A stretch of DNA of 64,000 bases from Glebionis coronaria (lineage: Eukaryota; Streptophyta; Magnoliopsida; Asterales; Asteraceae): the NCBI GenBank assembly GCA_025667525.1, contig CM046876.1:20075320-20139319 (forward strand), in the 5' to 3' direction. The position numbers and the translations under genes are program-made. The notes below the pieces were generated by a model, which searched no databases, was not told the origin of the DNA, and saw only the letters and a list, made by a program, of their open reading frames with translations. The first letter of the stretch is position 1; the number at the start of each line of letters is the position of its first letter. Below, one piece after another: positions 1 through 12,009 of the stretch.

Positions 1-547
1 GATCGCTCATTGCGATTGCACATTCCGACAGAACTTAAGGTTACCTTGAATCGAAACTCTGCCTAATTTTAGTTTACAACATTCCGATCCTTGTATTCTG
101 ATCTAAGCATTCCGATTGAATCATATTGTGACAGAAGTGTTTATATTATTGCGATAGGACAACTTTGCGACAGAATGGACTTTGATATTCCGATGGCTTT
201 TCACTTAAGTTATTCCGATGACTTGTTTTAATCACATTCCGATGGTTTTGAGTTTTGGTGCATTCCGATAGAATTCAGTCTTACATTCCGATAGATCGTG
301 TTTTCAAGTTTTAAAGTTTTACAAAGTTTTATGTTATAAGTGTTTTTCTAAATAACTTTTAGTTTAATCTTTTAAAAGTTTCTACTTTACTCAACGACAA
401 TTATTTGCTTTTAGTTTAAAATTATATAATCATACCAAACCATTTAATTTTCCACCAAGAACAACTGAGTCGCACTTTCTACCAATAATCAATTCGAAAA
501 GATCGGAACAACGAAATTATTTTATACTTGGTAAAAACCAGTTATTA
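1..547 (+). repeat. 5' LTR (3' third) of outer Athila element
   Basis: Bases 1-547 align with little change to 21541-22085, the end of the 3' LTR. Both end ...GTTATTA, and the 5' copy is followed after two bases by the primer site. The segment is rich in short motifs of the form ATT(C/G)CGA(T/C)(A/G)G, for example near 50, 90, 110, 145, 190 and 235. Only the promoter-distal part of the LTR is in the window. Confidence 0.93.
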
Positions 548-549
548 AA

Positions 550-564
550 TGGCACCGCTGCCGG
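550..564 (+). other. Primer binding site (tRNA-Asp type), outer Athila
   Basis: TGGCACCGCTGCCGG lies two bases after the LTR end. The nested copy has TGGCGCCGCTGCCGG at 7645-7659; both fit the 3' end of plant tRNA-Asp, the primer typical of Athila, and this copy differs at one base (GCGCC to GCACC). Bases 565-769 are an A-rich leader before gag with no other feature seen. Confidence 0.85.
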
Positions 565-769
565 CTCTTTTCGTTAAGATTAACGGTTTTAAGTGAGAGA
601 CGCGTTGGATTTTGGGATCCGTTCATTTTTGAACGTTATTTTCCTTGCTTTAAAAACTTTCAAAAATCCAAAAAAAATATAAAATTTTCAAAATACAAAA
701 AAATAGAAAAACATAAAAAAAAACCAAAAATATTTCTTGTCAATTTTGCTTTTCCTTTTGTAGGTGTGC

Positions 770-3285
770 ATGCGTACTCGTGCTCGTAAGAAGAAAGTAG
801 CTCAAGCCGAAGTCATTACTCCACCTATTGTCACCATGGACAATCAACCAATGATCGAGCTTTTGCAATCGCACGTAGAAGGCAACACCGATGCTATTGT
901 CATACCCGAGATTGGAGCCAACAACTTTGAGCTTAAATCCGGCTTCATTCAAATGGTCTCTGCTCAACCCTTCTTGGGGCGTTCAATTGATGATCCTCAT
1001 GACCATATAAAAAGGTTTCTTCAACTCACTAATACGGTTAAGTATAATGGGGTTTCACAAGAGGTAATTCGCTTGCAACTTTTTCCTTTCTCCTTAGAGG
1101 GATAAGCCCGACATTGGCTTGATAAGAAACCGTCACAAAGTATTCTTACGTGGACGGATTTAGAGACCAAATTCATCAACTACTTTTTCCCACCCTCACG
1201 TACTACCGCTTTGCGGAATGAAATCATTACTTTTGAACAAAAGTACGGTGAGACATTTAGTGAATCTTGGGACCGTTTTAAGGAACTTTTAAGAAAGTGT
1301 CCACAACATGATTTAACAAAAGTACATCAAATCAATACTTTTTACAATGGTTTAAGCATGAATGACCAAGATTCACTAAATAGTGCTTCGGGGGGGGGGG
1401 GGGGGGGGGTAATATTTTGGTTTAGTCTGCTAATGCCGCTTGGGATATTATTGAGAACAAGTCTAGAGTGCAAACCAAGATTGTTCGGACTAATGTGGCT
1501 AGTGCTAGCACTAATGAGAGCGACAAGAGAATTGATAAGCTCACTACGCTTGTTGAGTCACTTGCTCTCCAAACCTCTAACAACACCAAAGCTATCAATG
1601 CCCAAGTTAATGCTATGACTCAATCATGTGAAATATGCGGGGGATCTCACTCATACACCGATTGTCCTTCGACTCATGACAATCCGTAAAATGTGTATGC
1701 CGCCAACGGTAACTATTCCACGGGAGGCTATCAAGCACGTCCTCAAGGTGACCGTAATTTGCTTAGCTATCGCTCAAACAACTTTCTTTCACCACCCGGT
1801 TTTCCCCCACAAAACCCAAACAACCTAAATCGCAACAATTAAAACCAACCACGAGCCCCAACTCAATATCAAAACCAAAGAAACCCATATCCACCTCCAA
1901 GAAACAACCAAGTTTACCAACAAACCGCTTATCAACCACCTGCCTACCATACTCCTCCTCCCAACCAACCCACCGCATTACATCAAGACGTTGAAACTTA
2001 CATGAGGACTAATGATGTGATAGTGCAAAATCTTCAGCGGGAAATGGCCAACATGAAAGCAGATATGGTGAAACAAGGAAATGATCTTCGAGCCGATATG
2101 CGAAACACTTTGGCAAGTCAAACGAATGACTTAAGGAACATGATGGCTAGTTTCTTCCCAAGTAATCAAGCCTCTGGTTCGGGTTCTCTTCCGAGTAACA
2201 CCGTTGCTAATCAAAGAGGGAAGATGAAAGCAATCACCACTCGAAGTGGAAAAGGTTTAAAGGAACCCGAGCTTCCTACACCTACACCGATGATTGTGAC
2301 AAAGGAAAACGAGTCTACTTCTCCAATTCCTCCAATTTCTACTTCTCCAATTCCTCCACCTTCCATTTCTCCAATTCCTCCACCTTCTACTTCCACCCCT
2401 CCACCACCCAAGGATGTGAGCGAGAATTCCATTCCAAAGCCTTCATCTCAACCCAATATACCTTATCCTTCGAGGTTGAGGAAAGAGAAATTGAAGAACA
2501 AGGATGATATTCAGGTTTCTAACTTTCTTAAAATGTTTAAACAACTGAATTTCAATATCTCCTTTGCTGAGGCTCTCGCTCACATGCCGAAATACGCTAA
2601 AATGTTTAAAGATATTCTCAGTAATAAGGAGAAACTTCTCGATATTGCTCAGACCCAACTTAACGAGAATTGCTCCGCAGTGCTCTTAAGGAAATTACCA
2701 ACCAAACTTGGTGATCCGGGTCGTTTCTTGATTCCTTGCAACTTCCCTGGGGTAGAGAATTGTATGGCCCTAGCCGATCTAGGTGCTAGTATAAACATAA
2801 TGCCATTAAGTGTTTGGAAACAGTTATCTCTACCCGAGCTAGTCCCCACACGAATGACTTTGGAATTAGCCAACCGTACGGTTGCTTATCCAGTGGGGAT
2901 AGTCGAAGACGTCTTCGTTGGTGTTGACAAATTCACCTTTCCGACGGATTTTGTTGTCGTTGACTATGAGATGGATCCCCGTGTTCCATTAATCGTTGGA
3001 CGTCCATTCTTGAGGACCGGTCGCACTCTCATTGATGTAGCCGCTGGCGAATTAATCATGAGAGTTGGTGATGATAAAATCGTCTTCAACATGGGTAAAC
3101 TTTCTAAGAAGCCTTCTAAAAATGAAAGTGTTAATTTCATTGACGTTCTTGATGAGGCTTGTGAAGAACATTTCAAGGACGCTTGTAAAAGTGGTTCTTC
3201 TTCTCTACTCACTGTTGAGACCGTTTCCTCCATTACTCCTTCACTTACTCCATTTGGAGAAAGTGATTCTCTTGAAAGAATTTGA
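770..3285 (+). pseudogene. gag-protease region of outer Athila, disabled
   Basis: The capsid and nucleocapsid precursor plus aspartic protease of the retroelement. I start at 770 (MRTRARKK) because the nested copy begins at the matching MRTR codon. The gag domain follows (LFPFSLEG, then after a stop FINYFFPPSRTT and FSESWDRFKELLRKCP), then the zinc knuckle CEICGGSHSYTDC near 1630-1670, a proline/serine-rich linker near 2270-2450, and the protease core with DLGAS near 2777 and IVGRPFLRTGRTLID near 2992. Damage: an in-frame TAA at 1103, a run of 20 G at 1390-1409 that shifts frame, TAA at 1687, a further stop near 1840, and a frameshift near 3270 just before the link to pol. Confidence 0.9.
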
Positions 3286-5983
3286 AGCTACTTTGGGAGA
3301 TGTGGACTTAAAATATGACGATTCTTCCACCAATTGGGATGAAGACATTCGTACCATTGAGAAACTTCTCAATGAGGACCATATTTCTCCACCATCTCCT
3401 AAGGATATCTCTACCGATGATCCGACTTTGACTCCGACTTCCATAAAAAATCCTCCGAATTTAGAACTTAAGGATCTGCCGTCTCATCTCGAGTACGTTT
3501 TCCTTGAAGACAACAACAAGTCACCGGTCATCATCGTAAAGGACTTGAAAGAAGAAGAAAAATCCCGACTTATCGCCGTGCTGAAGAATCATAAGAAAGC
3601 GATTGCGTGGAAGATCTCCGATATTCGTGGAATTGATCCTCACTTTTGCACACATAAAATTCTCATGGAGGACGACTTTAAACCCACTATTCAAAACCAA
3701 AGAAGGGTGAATCCTAAGATCCATGACGTAATCAAAAAAGAGGTTATCAAACTTCTTGATGCATGCATGATCTATCCTATCTCGGATTCACCATGGGTTA
3801 GCCCCATCCATTGTGTGCCTAAGAAAGGCGGAATCACCGTTGTGCCCAATGAAAACAACGAGTTGATTCCTACTCGTCTCGTTACAGGGGGAGAGTTTGT
3901 ATAGACTATCGCAAACTCAATGATGCTACGAGAAAGGATCATTTTCCCCTTCCTTTCATGGACCAAATGCTTGAACGTCTAGAGGGTAATGACTATTACT
4001 GCTTTTTAGACGGTTTCTCTAGGTATTTTCAAATTCCCATCGATCACAAAGACCAAGAGAAAACCAGATTCACTTGTCATTATGGAACATTTGCTTATAA
4101 AAGAATGCCTTTCGGCTTATGCAATGCTCCTGGGACGTTCCAAAGATGTATGATGGCTATCTTCCATGACATGGTTGAAGAAACTATGGAAGTCTTCATG
4201 GATGATTTCTCGGTTTATGGTGATTCTTTCTCTCATTGCCTTGCCAATTTGGAACGCATGCTTAAACGGTGTGAAGACACTCGTCTCGTTCTTAATTGGG
4301 AAAAATGCCATTTTATGGTAAAAGAAGGCATTGTTCTTGGACATAAAATCTCCAAAGCCGGTCTTGAATTCGACCGTGCTAAAGTCGATGTTATTGCTAA
4401 ATTGCCTCCACCTTCAACCGTGAAGGGTGTGAGAAGTTTCCTTGGTCATGCGGGCTTCTATCGTCGATTCATTCAAGATTTTTCTAAAATCGCTCGCCCG
4501 ATGACCCACCTCTTGGAAAAAGATACTCCTTTCATCTTTTCCAAAGAGTGTCTTGAATCCTTCAATCTTCTTAAGGATAAGCTAACTAAGGCACCGGTCT
4601 TGGTTACCCCTAATTGGGAGCTATCTTTTGAATTGATGTGTGATGCTAGCGACTTTGCTATTGGAGCGGTATTGGGCCAAAGAGTAAACAAACACTTCCA
4701 ACCAATCCATTACGCGAGCAAGACAATGACGGGGGCTCAATTGCATTATACCACTACCGAAAAAGAACTTTTAGCTGTAGTGTATGCTTTTGAGAAGTTC
4801 CGCCCCTATCTTGTTCTTTCCACCACCATCGTGTACACCGATCATTCCACGTTGAAGTACTTGTTGACTAAGAAAGATTCTAAGCCACGACTTCTTCGTT
4901 GGGTTTTGCTCCTTCAAGAATTTAAAATCGAAATTCGTGACAAAAAGGGAGCCGAAAACCTAGCAGCGGATCATCTAAGTAGACTTGAGGATCCTTATCA
5001 AGGGGATCATCTGAATCAAGAGATCAATGACTCTTTTCCCCTTGAGGCCTTAATGTCTATTCATTCCAATCTTGATGACACCCCGTGGTTTGCGGACATT
5101 GCAAATTACTTAGCGGGTGGAATTCTCATCGAAGGGTTAACATCCCAACAAAAGAAGAAGTTCTTTAAAGATGTTAAGACTTACTTCTGGGATGACCCTT
5201 ATCTTTTCAAAAAATGTGCGGATCTTGTCATTCGTCGATGTGTTGATGGGCCGGCAGCTTTACAAATCCTTGATGCTTGCCATAAAGGACCCACCGGTGG
5301 TCACTTTGGTCCCAACTACACCGCTAAGAAAGTGTTTGACTCTGGATTCTATTGGCCCACAATTTATCGTGACACTCACGAAATGGTTAAGCATTGTGAT
5401 GCTTGCCAACGACAAGGCAAGATCACGAATAAAGATGAGATGCCTCAAAATTTCATACAAGAATGTGAAATCTTTGACGTATGGGGCATCGACTTTATGG
5501 GGCCATTTCTATCATCTAAAGGGAACAAGTACATCCTCGTAGACGTTGACTACGTATCAAAATGGGTTGAAGCCAAGGCTCTCCCTACGAACGATGCGAG
5601 GGTGGTTGTGAACTTTTTGAAGCAGCTTTTTGCTCGATTCGGTGTTCCTCGTGCTATTATCAGTGACCGCAGGACTCATTTTTGCAATGATCAATTCGCA
5701 AGAGTCATGGATAAGTATGGTGTCAATCAGCGTCTTTCCACCGCCTATCATCCCCAAACCAATGGTCAAGCCGAGATTTCCAACCGTGGATTGAAGCGAA
5801 TTCTTGAGCGTACTGTGGGAGAGCATCGTGCCTCATGGGCCATAAAGTAGATGATGCTTTGTGGGCTTTCCGTACCGCATATAAGACCCCGATTGGTTGT
5901 ACACCTTATCGTCTTGTGTACGGGAAAGCATGCCACCTCCCTATCGAGCTGGAACACAAGACATACTGGGCCTTGAAGTGGGC
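3272..5983 (+). pseudogene. pol (RT, RNase H, integrase N-terminal part) of outer Athila
   Basis: Reverse transcriptase, RNase H and most of integrase. The RT starts near HKILMEDDFKPT (3655) and has its catalytic box as FMDD (about 4195). RNase H shows [15 protein letters not shown] (about 4635) and [11 protein letters not shown]. Integrase shows the HHCC zinc site ending [11 protein letters not shown] (about 5390), the first catalytic Asp in [10 protein letters not shown] and [10 protein letters not shown] (about 5748). A one-base loss in the run at 3887-3891 (the nested copy reads GGGTGGAG there) shifts frame and a second frameshift lies near 5835-5850. Two residues beside the active site differ from the nested copy (VDVDY for VAVDY, SDRRTH for SDHGTH). 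Coding stops where the nested element enters at 5984; the remaining integrase tail is at 17988-18372. Confidence 0.9.
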
Positions 5984-7642
5984 TAATAAGTGTGAAAACA
6001 CTTATCCTTTTACCACTTATTTCCAATAATAACAAGACCAAAACGTGTGATTTATGTCGTAAAAGTCGGAATTATGCGTGGTTTGTGTTTTTATTGTGTT
6101 TTAGGACCAAAATATGAAAAAGAAAGAAAACACGGGCTTTCACGGGCTTTTATCGAAGAAAACGGGATAAGACGAAGTCAAAAGATCAAGAGTGCAAAAA
6201 GAATGGAAGTCCAAGGCCTATTCTGAAGATTTATCGAAGAAAAAGTTTAAAGACGGAAGTTTAATGAAGTCGAAGAACTCAAGTCTAAATTAAAGAAGAA
6301 AATTATTAAGACAAGTTCAAATCCAGAGACGACATCGAGAAAAGACAAAGAATTAAATCGAGTCGAGAAGAAAAGAAAGAAGGAAGCACCACACATGCAC
6401 TTCCCACTTCCCTATAAATACCCTCCTAATCACATTAGGAGGGGGTTAGCTAGTTTTTATTTTTAAGTTTTCTTTCTAGTTTTAGAGAGAGAAAGTTCCC
6501 AACTTTCTCTCACTAAGTTTTTCTTTGTTTTCATCCTTTAAATTTAAGCTTTCTTTTATCTTTGTATTTGGATTCCATTAATCAAATTCTAGTTAAGTTT
6601 TAAGTTTTTAATCTTCTTCTACATTTCTTGGTTTACTTGATTCTTGATTCAAAATCTTTTCTTTGATCCGAATCCTTTATGATCCGTGATTAAAGTTGAG
6701 GTTGTATGGTTAGACGGTTGATTCCCTTTGTTCATACTAAAGCTCCTTCACGTATAAGTTGTAAGCTCGTAATGCTTATTGGCTTATTACAAGTTTTAGC
6801 TTATTGATTTTCGGATTTCACAAAGGTTTTAATCATTTTAAAAGTTTATTTCATAAAGTTTGTAATCTTTCATGTTTTAGAAGTGATCAAATTTAAGCTT
6901 TTTGAATTGTTTAAGGTTCGGGTAGAATAGTTTATTGTATCATCTTATTGAGTTTTAAACTTACCACCAATTTCGGATTAAGTTTAGCTTCCATCGCATT
7001 CCGACGGGCCTCAGTGTTTTGATTGCAATAACCCATTAGGGTTCTACTTTGTGATGTTTGGTAATTACCCTTTATTCTGATCTGGATTGCGATCGCTCAT
7101 TGCGATCGCACATTCCGACGGGACTAAGGTCTTTGTTAAGACGAAGTGCTGCCCATTTTTCGACAGCAACATTGCGATAGCCATTATTCCGATAGATGCA
7201 CATTGCGATAGAGATGTTTTAGTTATTTCGATCTGAATCATTGCAATAGAGGACATTCCGACGATCAACATTGCGATAGACTTGTTGTAGTTGCATTCCG
7301 ATGGGTATTAAGTTTAGCATTCCGATGGACTTCCACATTGATTATTCCGATGGCTATGATTTGGTGCATTCCGACAGAAATGAATTGCCATATTACGATA
7401 GAACATGTTTTTAAGTTTTAAAGTTTTACTCAAAGTCTTTTTCTAAATAGTTTTTAGTTTAATTCTTAAACGCTTTAATTTACTCAACGACATTTTCGTA
7501 CTTGCTCTTAAAATTAGATAACCAAACCAAACCAAATCATTTTGTTCACCAAAAGACAATTGAGTCGCACTTTAGACCGGAAATCAATTCGAAGGGATTC
7601 GGACGATAAGATTTTATACGTGGTGTAAAAAGCCAAGTATTA
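5984..7642 (+). repeat. 5' LTR of nested Athila
   Basis: A 1659-bp LTR running from TAATAAGTGTG to ...CCAAGTATTA. Both edges are fixed by comparison with the 3' copy and by the TSD, so the termini are TAATA...TATTA, a 5-bp inverted repeat, not TG...CA. The part upstream of the TATA box is purine-rich; the 3' third holds about 16 copies of ATT(C/G)CGA(T/C)(A/G)G between 7085 and 7400. Confidence 0.93.
6413..6442 (+). promoter_or_regulatory. LTR core promoter: TATA box followed by 9-bp hairpin
   Basis: TATAAATA at 6413-6420 is followed at once by CCTCCTAAT-CAC-ATTAGGAGG (6422-6442), a perfect 9-bp stem with a 3-base loop. The same arrangement occurs in the 3' LTR (TATA 16732-16739, hairpin 16741-16761) and, with one mismatch or bulge, in the outer element (TATA 20845-20852, hairpin about 20853-20876). 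A TATA box implies a start about 25-35 bases downstream, so the hairpin would lie just upstream of or at the start of the transcript. Promoter activity is inferred. Confidence 0.7.
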
Positions 7643-7644
7643 AA

Positions 7645-7659
7645 TGGCGCCGCTGCCGG
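7645..7659 (+). other. Primer binding site (tRNA-Asp type), nested Athila
   Basis: TGGCGCCGCTGCCGG starts two bases after the LTR end and matches the tRNA-Asp primer used by Athila elements. The leader from 7660 to 7896 is A/T-rich without an ORF. Confidence 0.88.
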
Positions 7660-7896
7660 CTCTTTTCGTTAAGATTAACGGTTTCTAGTGAGAGACGCAT
7701 TGAATTTTGGGATCCGTTCTTTGAACGTTATTTTCCTTGCTTTAAAAAATTTTCAAAAATCCTAAAAAAATATAAAACTCTTCAGAAATACAAAAACATT
7801 AAAAAATCATTAAAAGCAATTCTTTTCCAAAGGTTTTGCACCAAAAAGATTATATAGATATTTTTCTCTCTGTGTATATTTTTCTTCTGCAGGTGT

Positions 7897-10518
7897 ATGC
7901 GTACTAGATCTTCGAACTATTCTGAGCCCGAGACTCGTGAAGATTTAAATATGGCTGGTGTTAATAACAACAATAATAACCCACCTCTACCCAATTTGAA
8001 TAACAACAACAACAACAACAACAACAATGTCCCCCTACCTGATTTACGAACAATGGAGGAATTGTGTCAACCCACCATGAACGGACACGGAGGCCCGATT
8101 GCGCCGATGCACGTCACGGCTCAGGAGTTTTTGTTGAAGCATCACATGATCCAACAAGTGCAAACTAACCCATTTCGCAGAATTCCGGATGATGATGCCA
8201 ACAAACACCTCGACAAATTCATTACCATCACCCAAATCATGAAGTCCCCTGGTGTTTCTATGAATGACCTTCGCCTTCAACTTTTTCCCCACTCGCTTTC
8301 TCACCATGCCGAAAAATGGTTTGACCGTCTCCCGAAGAATTCTATTCATACGTGGAATGACATGACTCAACGCTTTTTGTCGCGCTACTTCCCTCCATCC
8401 ATGGTCACAAGCCTTCATAACCAAATCAGTGGATTCATGCAAGACAATGATGAATCCCTCTTCGATGCTTGGGAACGATACAATGATTTGATCGACCGCT
8501 GTCCAAATCACAACATGCTCCCCGTCACTCTCATTGATACGTTCTACAATGGTCTCACATTTCGTGATCGTGACACGATCAATGCCGCCGGCGGTGGTAC
8601 TTTTATGAAAAGGAGACCGGAGGAGTGTCGAGAGTTGATTGAAAACATGACTACTTACCACAAGAATTGGGATTCATCCGCATCCTCAAGATCTAACCCG
8701 AGAGTCAATGTTTCTTCTACTACTTCCAATCCTGAGATGACTGAAATTTCTCGACAACTCACTGAGATGAACAAGAATTTCATGACCATGGCCACAAACC
8801 ACTTTCAACAAGCTAAAGCCGTTGCTATTTCTTGTGACACATGTGGTGGTCCTCATTCTTATAATGATTGTCCTTCTACCCAAGGCAATTTTTCTGAAAA
8901 CGTTAACGCTGCATACGGTACTTATCCCACGGGAGGCTATCAAGCTCGTCCTCAAGGAGACCGCAGCTTGCTAAGTTATCGTTCAAACAACTATCTTGCT
9001 CCACCCGGTTTCCCTCCTCCCAACCAAAACCAACAACAAAGCTATAACCGAAACAACCAATCCCAACCTCGTGCTAACAATCAATATCAATCCCAAAGAA
9101 ACCCATACCCAACTCAAGGAAATTCTCAAGCTTACCAAGCTCCACCTCTCAATCAACCGATGGCAGTGAATCAAGACGTCGAGACGTTCATGAAGACTAA
9201 TCGAGAGATGGTGACGAATCTTCAGAGTCAATTTGTCAACTTGAAGAATGACATGGCGAAACAAGGGAGCGATATTCGAGCCGAGCTGAGGAATGATATG
9301 GCAAAACAAAGCAATGAAATTCGCGCAGACATCATAGACTCTTTCAGCACTCAAGCGCTTAACATACGTGATATGATCGGTTCGCTCATCCAAGGTAATC
9401 AACCCTCTTCTTCGGGTACTCTTCCAAGTAACACCGTTGCGAACCCAAGAGGGGAGATGAAAGCAATCACTACTCGTAGTGGAAAAAGTTATACGGAACC
9501 CGAGCTTCCTACACCTCCACCTGTGATTGTGAATAAGGAAAAAGAGCAACTTTCCCCACCTCCTTTACCTTCTACCCCCATTTCCCCACCACCCGTGGTT
9601 GTGATTGATCCTACTCCCCTAAAGCCTTCTTCTTCATCCAATATACCTTATCCTTCAAGGTTGATGAAAGAGAAGCAAAAGAGCAAGGATGATATTCAAG
9701 TTTCAAACTTTCTAAAAATGTTTAAACAATTGAATTTTAACATCTCCTTTGCCGAGGCTCTCGCTCACATGCCCAAATACGCGAAGATGTTTAAAGATCT
9801 TTTAAGTGACAAGGAGAAGCTTCTTGACATTGCTCAGACCCAACTAAATGAGAACTGCTCCGCAGTGCTCTTAAGGAAATTGCCCACCAAACTTGGTGAT
9901 CCGGGTCGCTTCTTGATTCCTTGCAACTTCCCGGGAGTAGAGAATTGCATGGCCCAAGCCGATCTAGGTGCCAGTATAAACTTAATGCCTTTAAGTGTTT
10001 GGAAGCAATTATCTCTCCCCGAGCTAGTCCCCACCAAAATGACTTTGGAATTAGCCAACCGTACGGTTGCTTATCCAGTGGGGATAGCCAAAGATGTCTT
10101 TATTGGCGTTGACAAATTCACCTTCCCGACGGATTTTGTCGTCGTTGACTACGAGATGGACCCCCGTGTTCCATTAATCGTTGGACGTCCATTCCTGGGG
10201 ACCGGTCGCACTCTCATTGATGTCGCCGCGGGCGAAATAATCATGAGAGTTGGTGACGATAAAATTGTCTTCAACATGGGTAAGATTTCTAAGCAACCTT
10301 ATTCATATGAGAGTGTTAATGCTATTGATGTTCTCGATGAGGCTTGTGAAGAACATTTTCATGATGCTTGCAAAAGTACTCCCTCTTCTCTACCCAATGT
10401 TGAGACCGTTGCCTCAATTGCTCCGGCATTGACTCCTTTTGGAGAAAGTGACTTGGATGATTTCGAAGCTAGCTTGGGTCCTCTCGCTATTAAGTATGAT
10501 AATTCGTCCACCAATTAG
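7897..10518 (+). CDS. gag-protease of nested Athila (873 codons, open)
   Basis: Structural polyprotein plus aspartic protease. It starts MRTRSSNYSE at 7897, followed by an Asn-rich stretch with two runs of Asn (about residues 24-48). The retrotransposon gag domain covers about residues 85-240 (HAEKWFDRLPKNSIHTWNDM, FFNGL-type end at DTFYNGLTF). The zinc knuckle CDTCGGPHSYNDC is near 8833-8871, then a Gln/Asn/Pro-rich linker, a coiled region rich in NDMAKQ repeats (about 9230-9330), a proline-rich linker, and the protease with ADLGAS at 9957-9974 and VGRPFLGTGRTLIDVA near 10180. The frame ends at TAG 10516-10518 where the outer copy has Trp (NWDED), so this stop is probably TGG to TAG and not the natural end; protease and pol would otherwise be one frame. 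Confidence 0.92.
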   Translation: MRTRSSNYSEPETREDLNMAGVNNNNNNPPLPNLNNNNNNNNNNVPLPDLRTMEELCQPTMNGHGGPIAPMHVTAQEFLLKHHMIQQVQTNPFRRIPDDDANKHLDKFITITQIMKSPGVSMNDLRLQLFPHSLSHHAEKWFDRLPKNSIHTWNDMTQRFLSRYFPPSMVTSLHNQISGFMQDNDESLFDAWERYNDLIDRCPNHNMLPVTLIDTFYNGLTFRDRDTINAAGGGTFMKRRPEECRELIENMTTYHKNWDSSASSRSNPRVNVSSTTSNPEMTEISRQLTEMNKNFMTMATNHFQQAKAVAISCDTCGGPHSYNDCPSTQGNFSENVNAAYGTYPTGGYQARPQGDRSLLSYRSNNYLAPPGFPPPNQNQQQSYNRNNQSQPRANNQYQSQRNPYPTQGNSQAYQAPPLNQPMAVNQDVETFMKTNREMVTNLQSQFVNLKNDMAKQGSDIRAELRNDMAKQSNEIRADIIDSFSTQALNIRDMIGSLIQGNQPSSSGTLPSNTVANPRGEMKAITTRSGKSYTEPELPTPPPVIVNKEKEQLSPPPLPSTPISPPPVVVIDPTPLKPSSSSNIPYPSRLMKEKQKSKDDIQVSNFLKMFKQLNFNISFAEALAHMPKYAKMFKDLLSDKEKLLDIAQTQLNENCSAVLLRKLPTKLGDPGRFLIPCNFPGVENCMAQADLGASINLMPLSVWKQLSLPELVPTKMTLELANRTVAYPVGIAKDVFIGVDKFTFPTDFVVVDYEMDPRVPLIVGRPFLGTGRTLIDVAAGEIIMRVGDDKIVFNMGKISKQPYSYESVNAIDVLDEACEEHFHDACKSTPSSLPNVETVASIAPALTPFGESDLDDFEASLGPLAIKYDNSSTN

Positions 10519-12009
10519 GATGAAGACATTCGTACTATTGAGAGACTTCTCAATGAGGACCCGTTTTCTCCTCCTTCTCCTAAAGAGGTGACTAATGATG
10601 ATCCATCGTTAGTTACACCATCTATTGAGGACCCTCCTACTCTTGAGCTTAAGGACCTACCTCCTCATCTTGAGTACGTTTTCCTTGAAGACAACGAGAA
10701 GTTACCGGTCATCATCGCAAAGGACCTGAAAGAAGAAGAAAAAGCCCGACTTATCGCCGTATTAAAGAATCATAAAAGAGCTATCGCTTGGAAAATCTCC
10801 GACATTCGCGGAATTGATCCTTACTTTTGCACACATAAAATTCTCATGGAGGACGACTTTAAGCCCACAATTCAAAGCCAACGAAGGGTGAATCCTAAAA
10901 TCCATGAAGTCATCAAAAAAGAGGTTATCAAACTTCTTGATGCGGGTATGATTTACCCTATTTCGGATTCACCATGGGTTAGTCGAGTCCATTGTGTGCC
11001 TAAGAAAGGCGGAATTACCGTTGTGCCCAATCAAAACAACGAGTTGATTCCTACCCGTCTCGTTACTGGGTGGAGAGTTTGTATAGACTATCGCAAACTC
11101 AATGATGCCACGAGAAAGGATCATTTCCCTCTTCCCTTTATGGACCAAATGCTTGAACGTTTAGCGGGTAATGAATATTACTGATTTCTTGATGGTTTCT
11201 CGGGTTATTTCCAAATACCCATCGATCCCCAAGATCAATAGAAGACAACATTCACTTGTCCCTATGGCACATTTGCTTACAAAAGGATGCCTTTTGGCTT
11301 ATGCAATGCCCCCGAGACTTTCCAAAGGTGCATGTTGGCTATCTTCCATGACATGGTTGAGCAAACCATGGAAGTCTTCATGGATGATTTCTCGGTCTTT
11401 GGGGATTCCTTCTCTTCTTGCCTTGCCAATTTGGAACGTATGCTTAAGCGGTGCGAAGACACTCGCCTTGTTCTGAATTGGGAAAAATGCAATTTTATGG
11501 TAAAAGAAGGCATTGTGCTAGGACATAAAATCTCTAATGCCGGTCTTGAAGTCGACCGTGCTAAAGTAGATGTCATAGCCAAATTACCTCCACCTTCAAC
11601 CGTGAAGGGTGTGAGAAGTTTTCTGGGTCATGCGGGCTTCTATCGTCGATTCATTCAGGATTTCTCTAAAATCGCTCGCCCGATGACCCACCTCTTGGAA
11701 AAAGATACTCCTTTTATCTTTTCTAAAGAGTGTATCGAAGCCTTCAATCTTCTTAAGGATAAGCTAACTAAGGCACCGGTCTTGGTTACCCCTAATTGGG
11801 AGCTACCCTTTGAATTGATGTGCGATGCTAGCGACTTCGCTATTGATGCGGTTTTGGGTCAAAGAGTGAATAAACACTTCCAACCAATCCACTATGCTAG
11901 CAAAACAATGACGGGGGCTCAATTGCATTATACGACAACCAAAAAAGAGCTTTTAGCTGTTGTCTATGCTTTTGAAAAATTTCGCCCCTATCTTGTTTTA
12001 TCCACCACC
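10519..12009 (+). pseudogene. pol part 1 of nested Athila: RT and first half of RNase H
   Basis: Continues in the gag-protease frame. The N-terminal linker (ELKDLPPHLEYVFLED) leads into RT with [36 protein letters not shown] and the catalytic FMDD at about 11377-11388, then the connection ([19 protein letters not shown]) and RNase H starting [15 protein letters not shown]. Two more nonsense codons interrupt it: TGA at 11182-11184 (YY*FLDGF, Cys in the outer copy) and TAG at 11239-11241. The protein is cut at LSTT by the insertion at 12010. Confidence 0.92.

Noticed and set aside
8044..9549. Long antisense frames opposite the nested Athila gag (for example 205 and 188 codons)
   Set aside because: Shadow frames of the open gag-protease on the other strand, with no domain.
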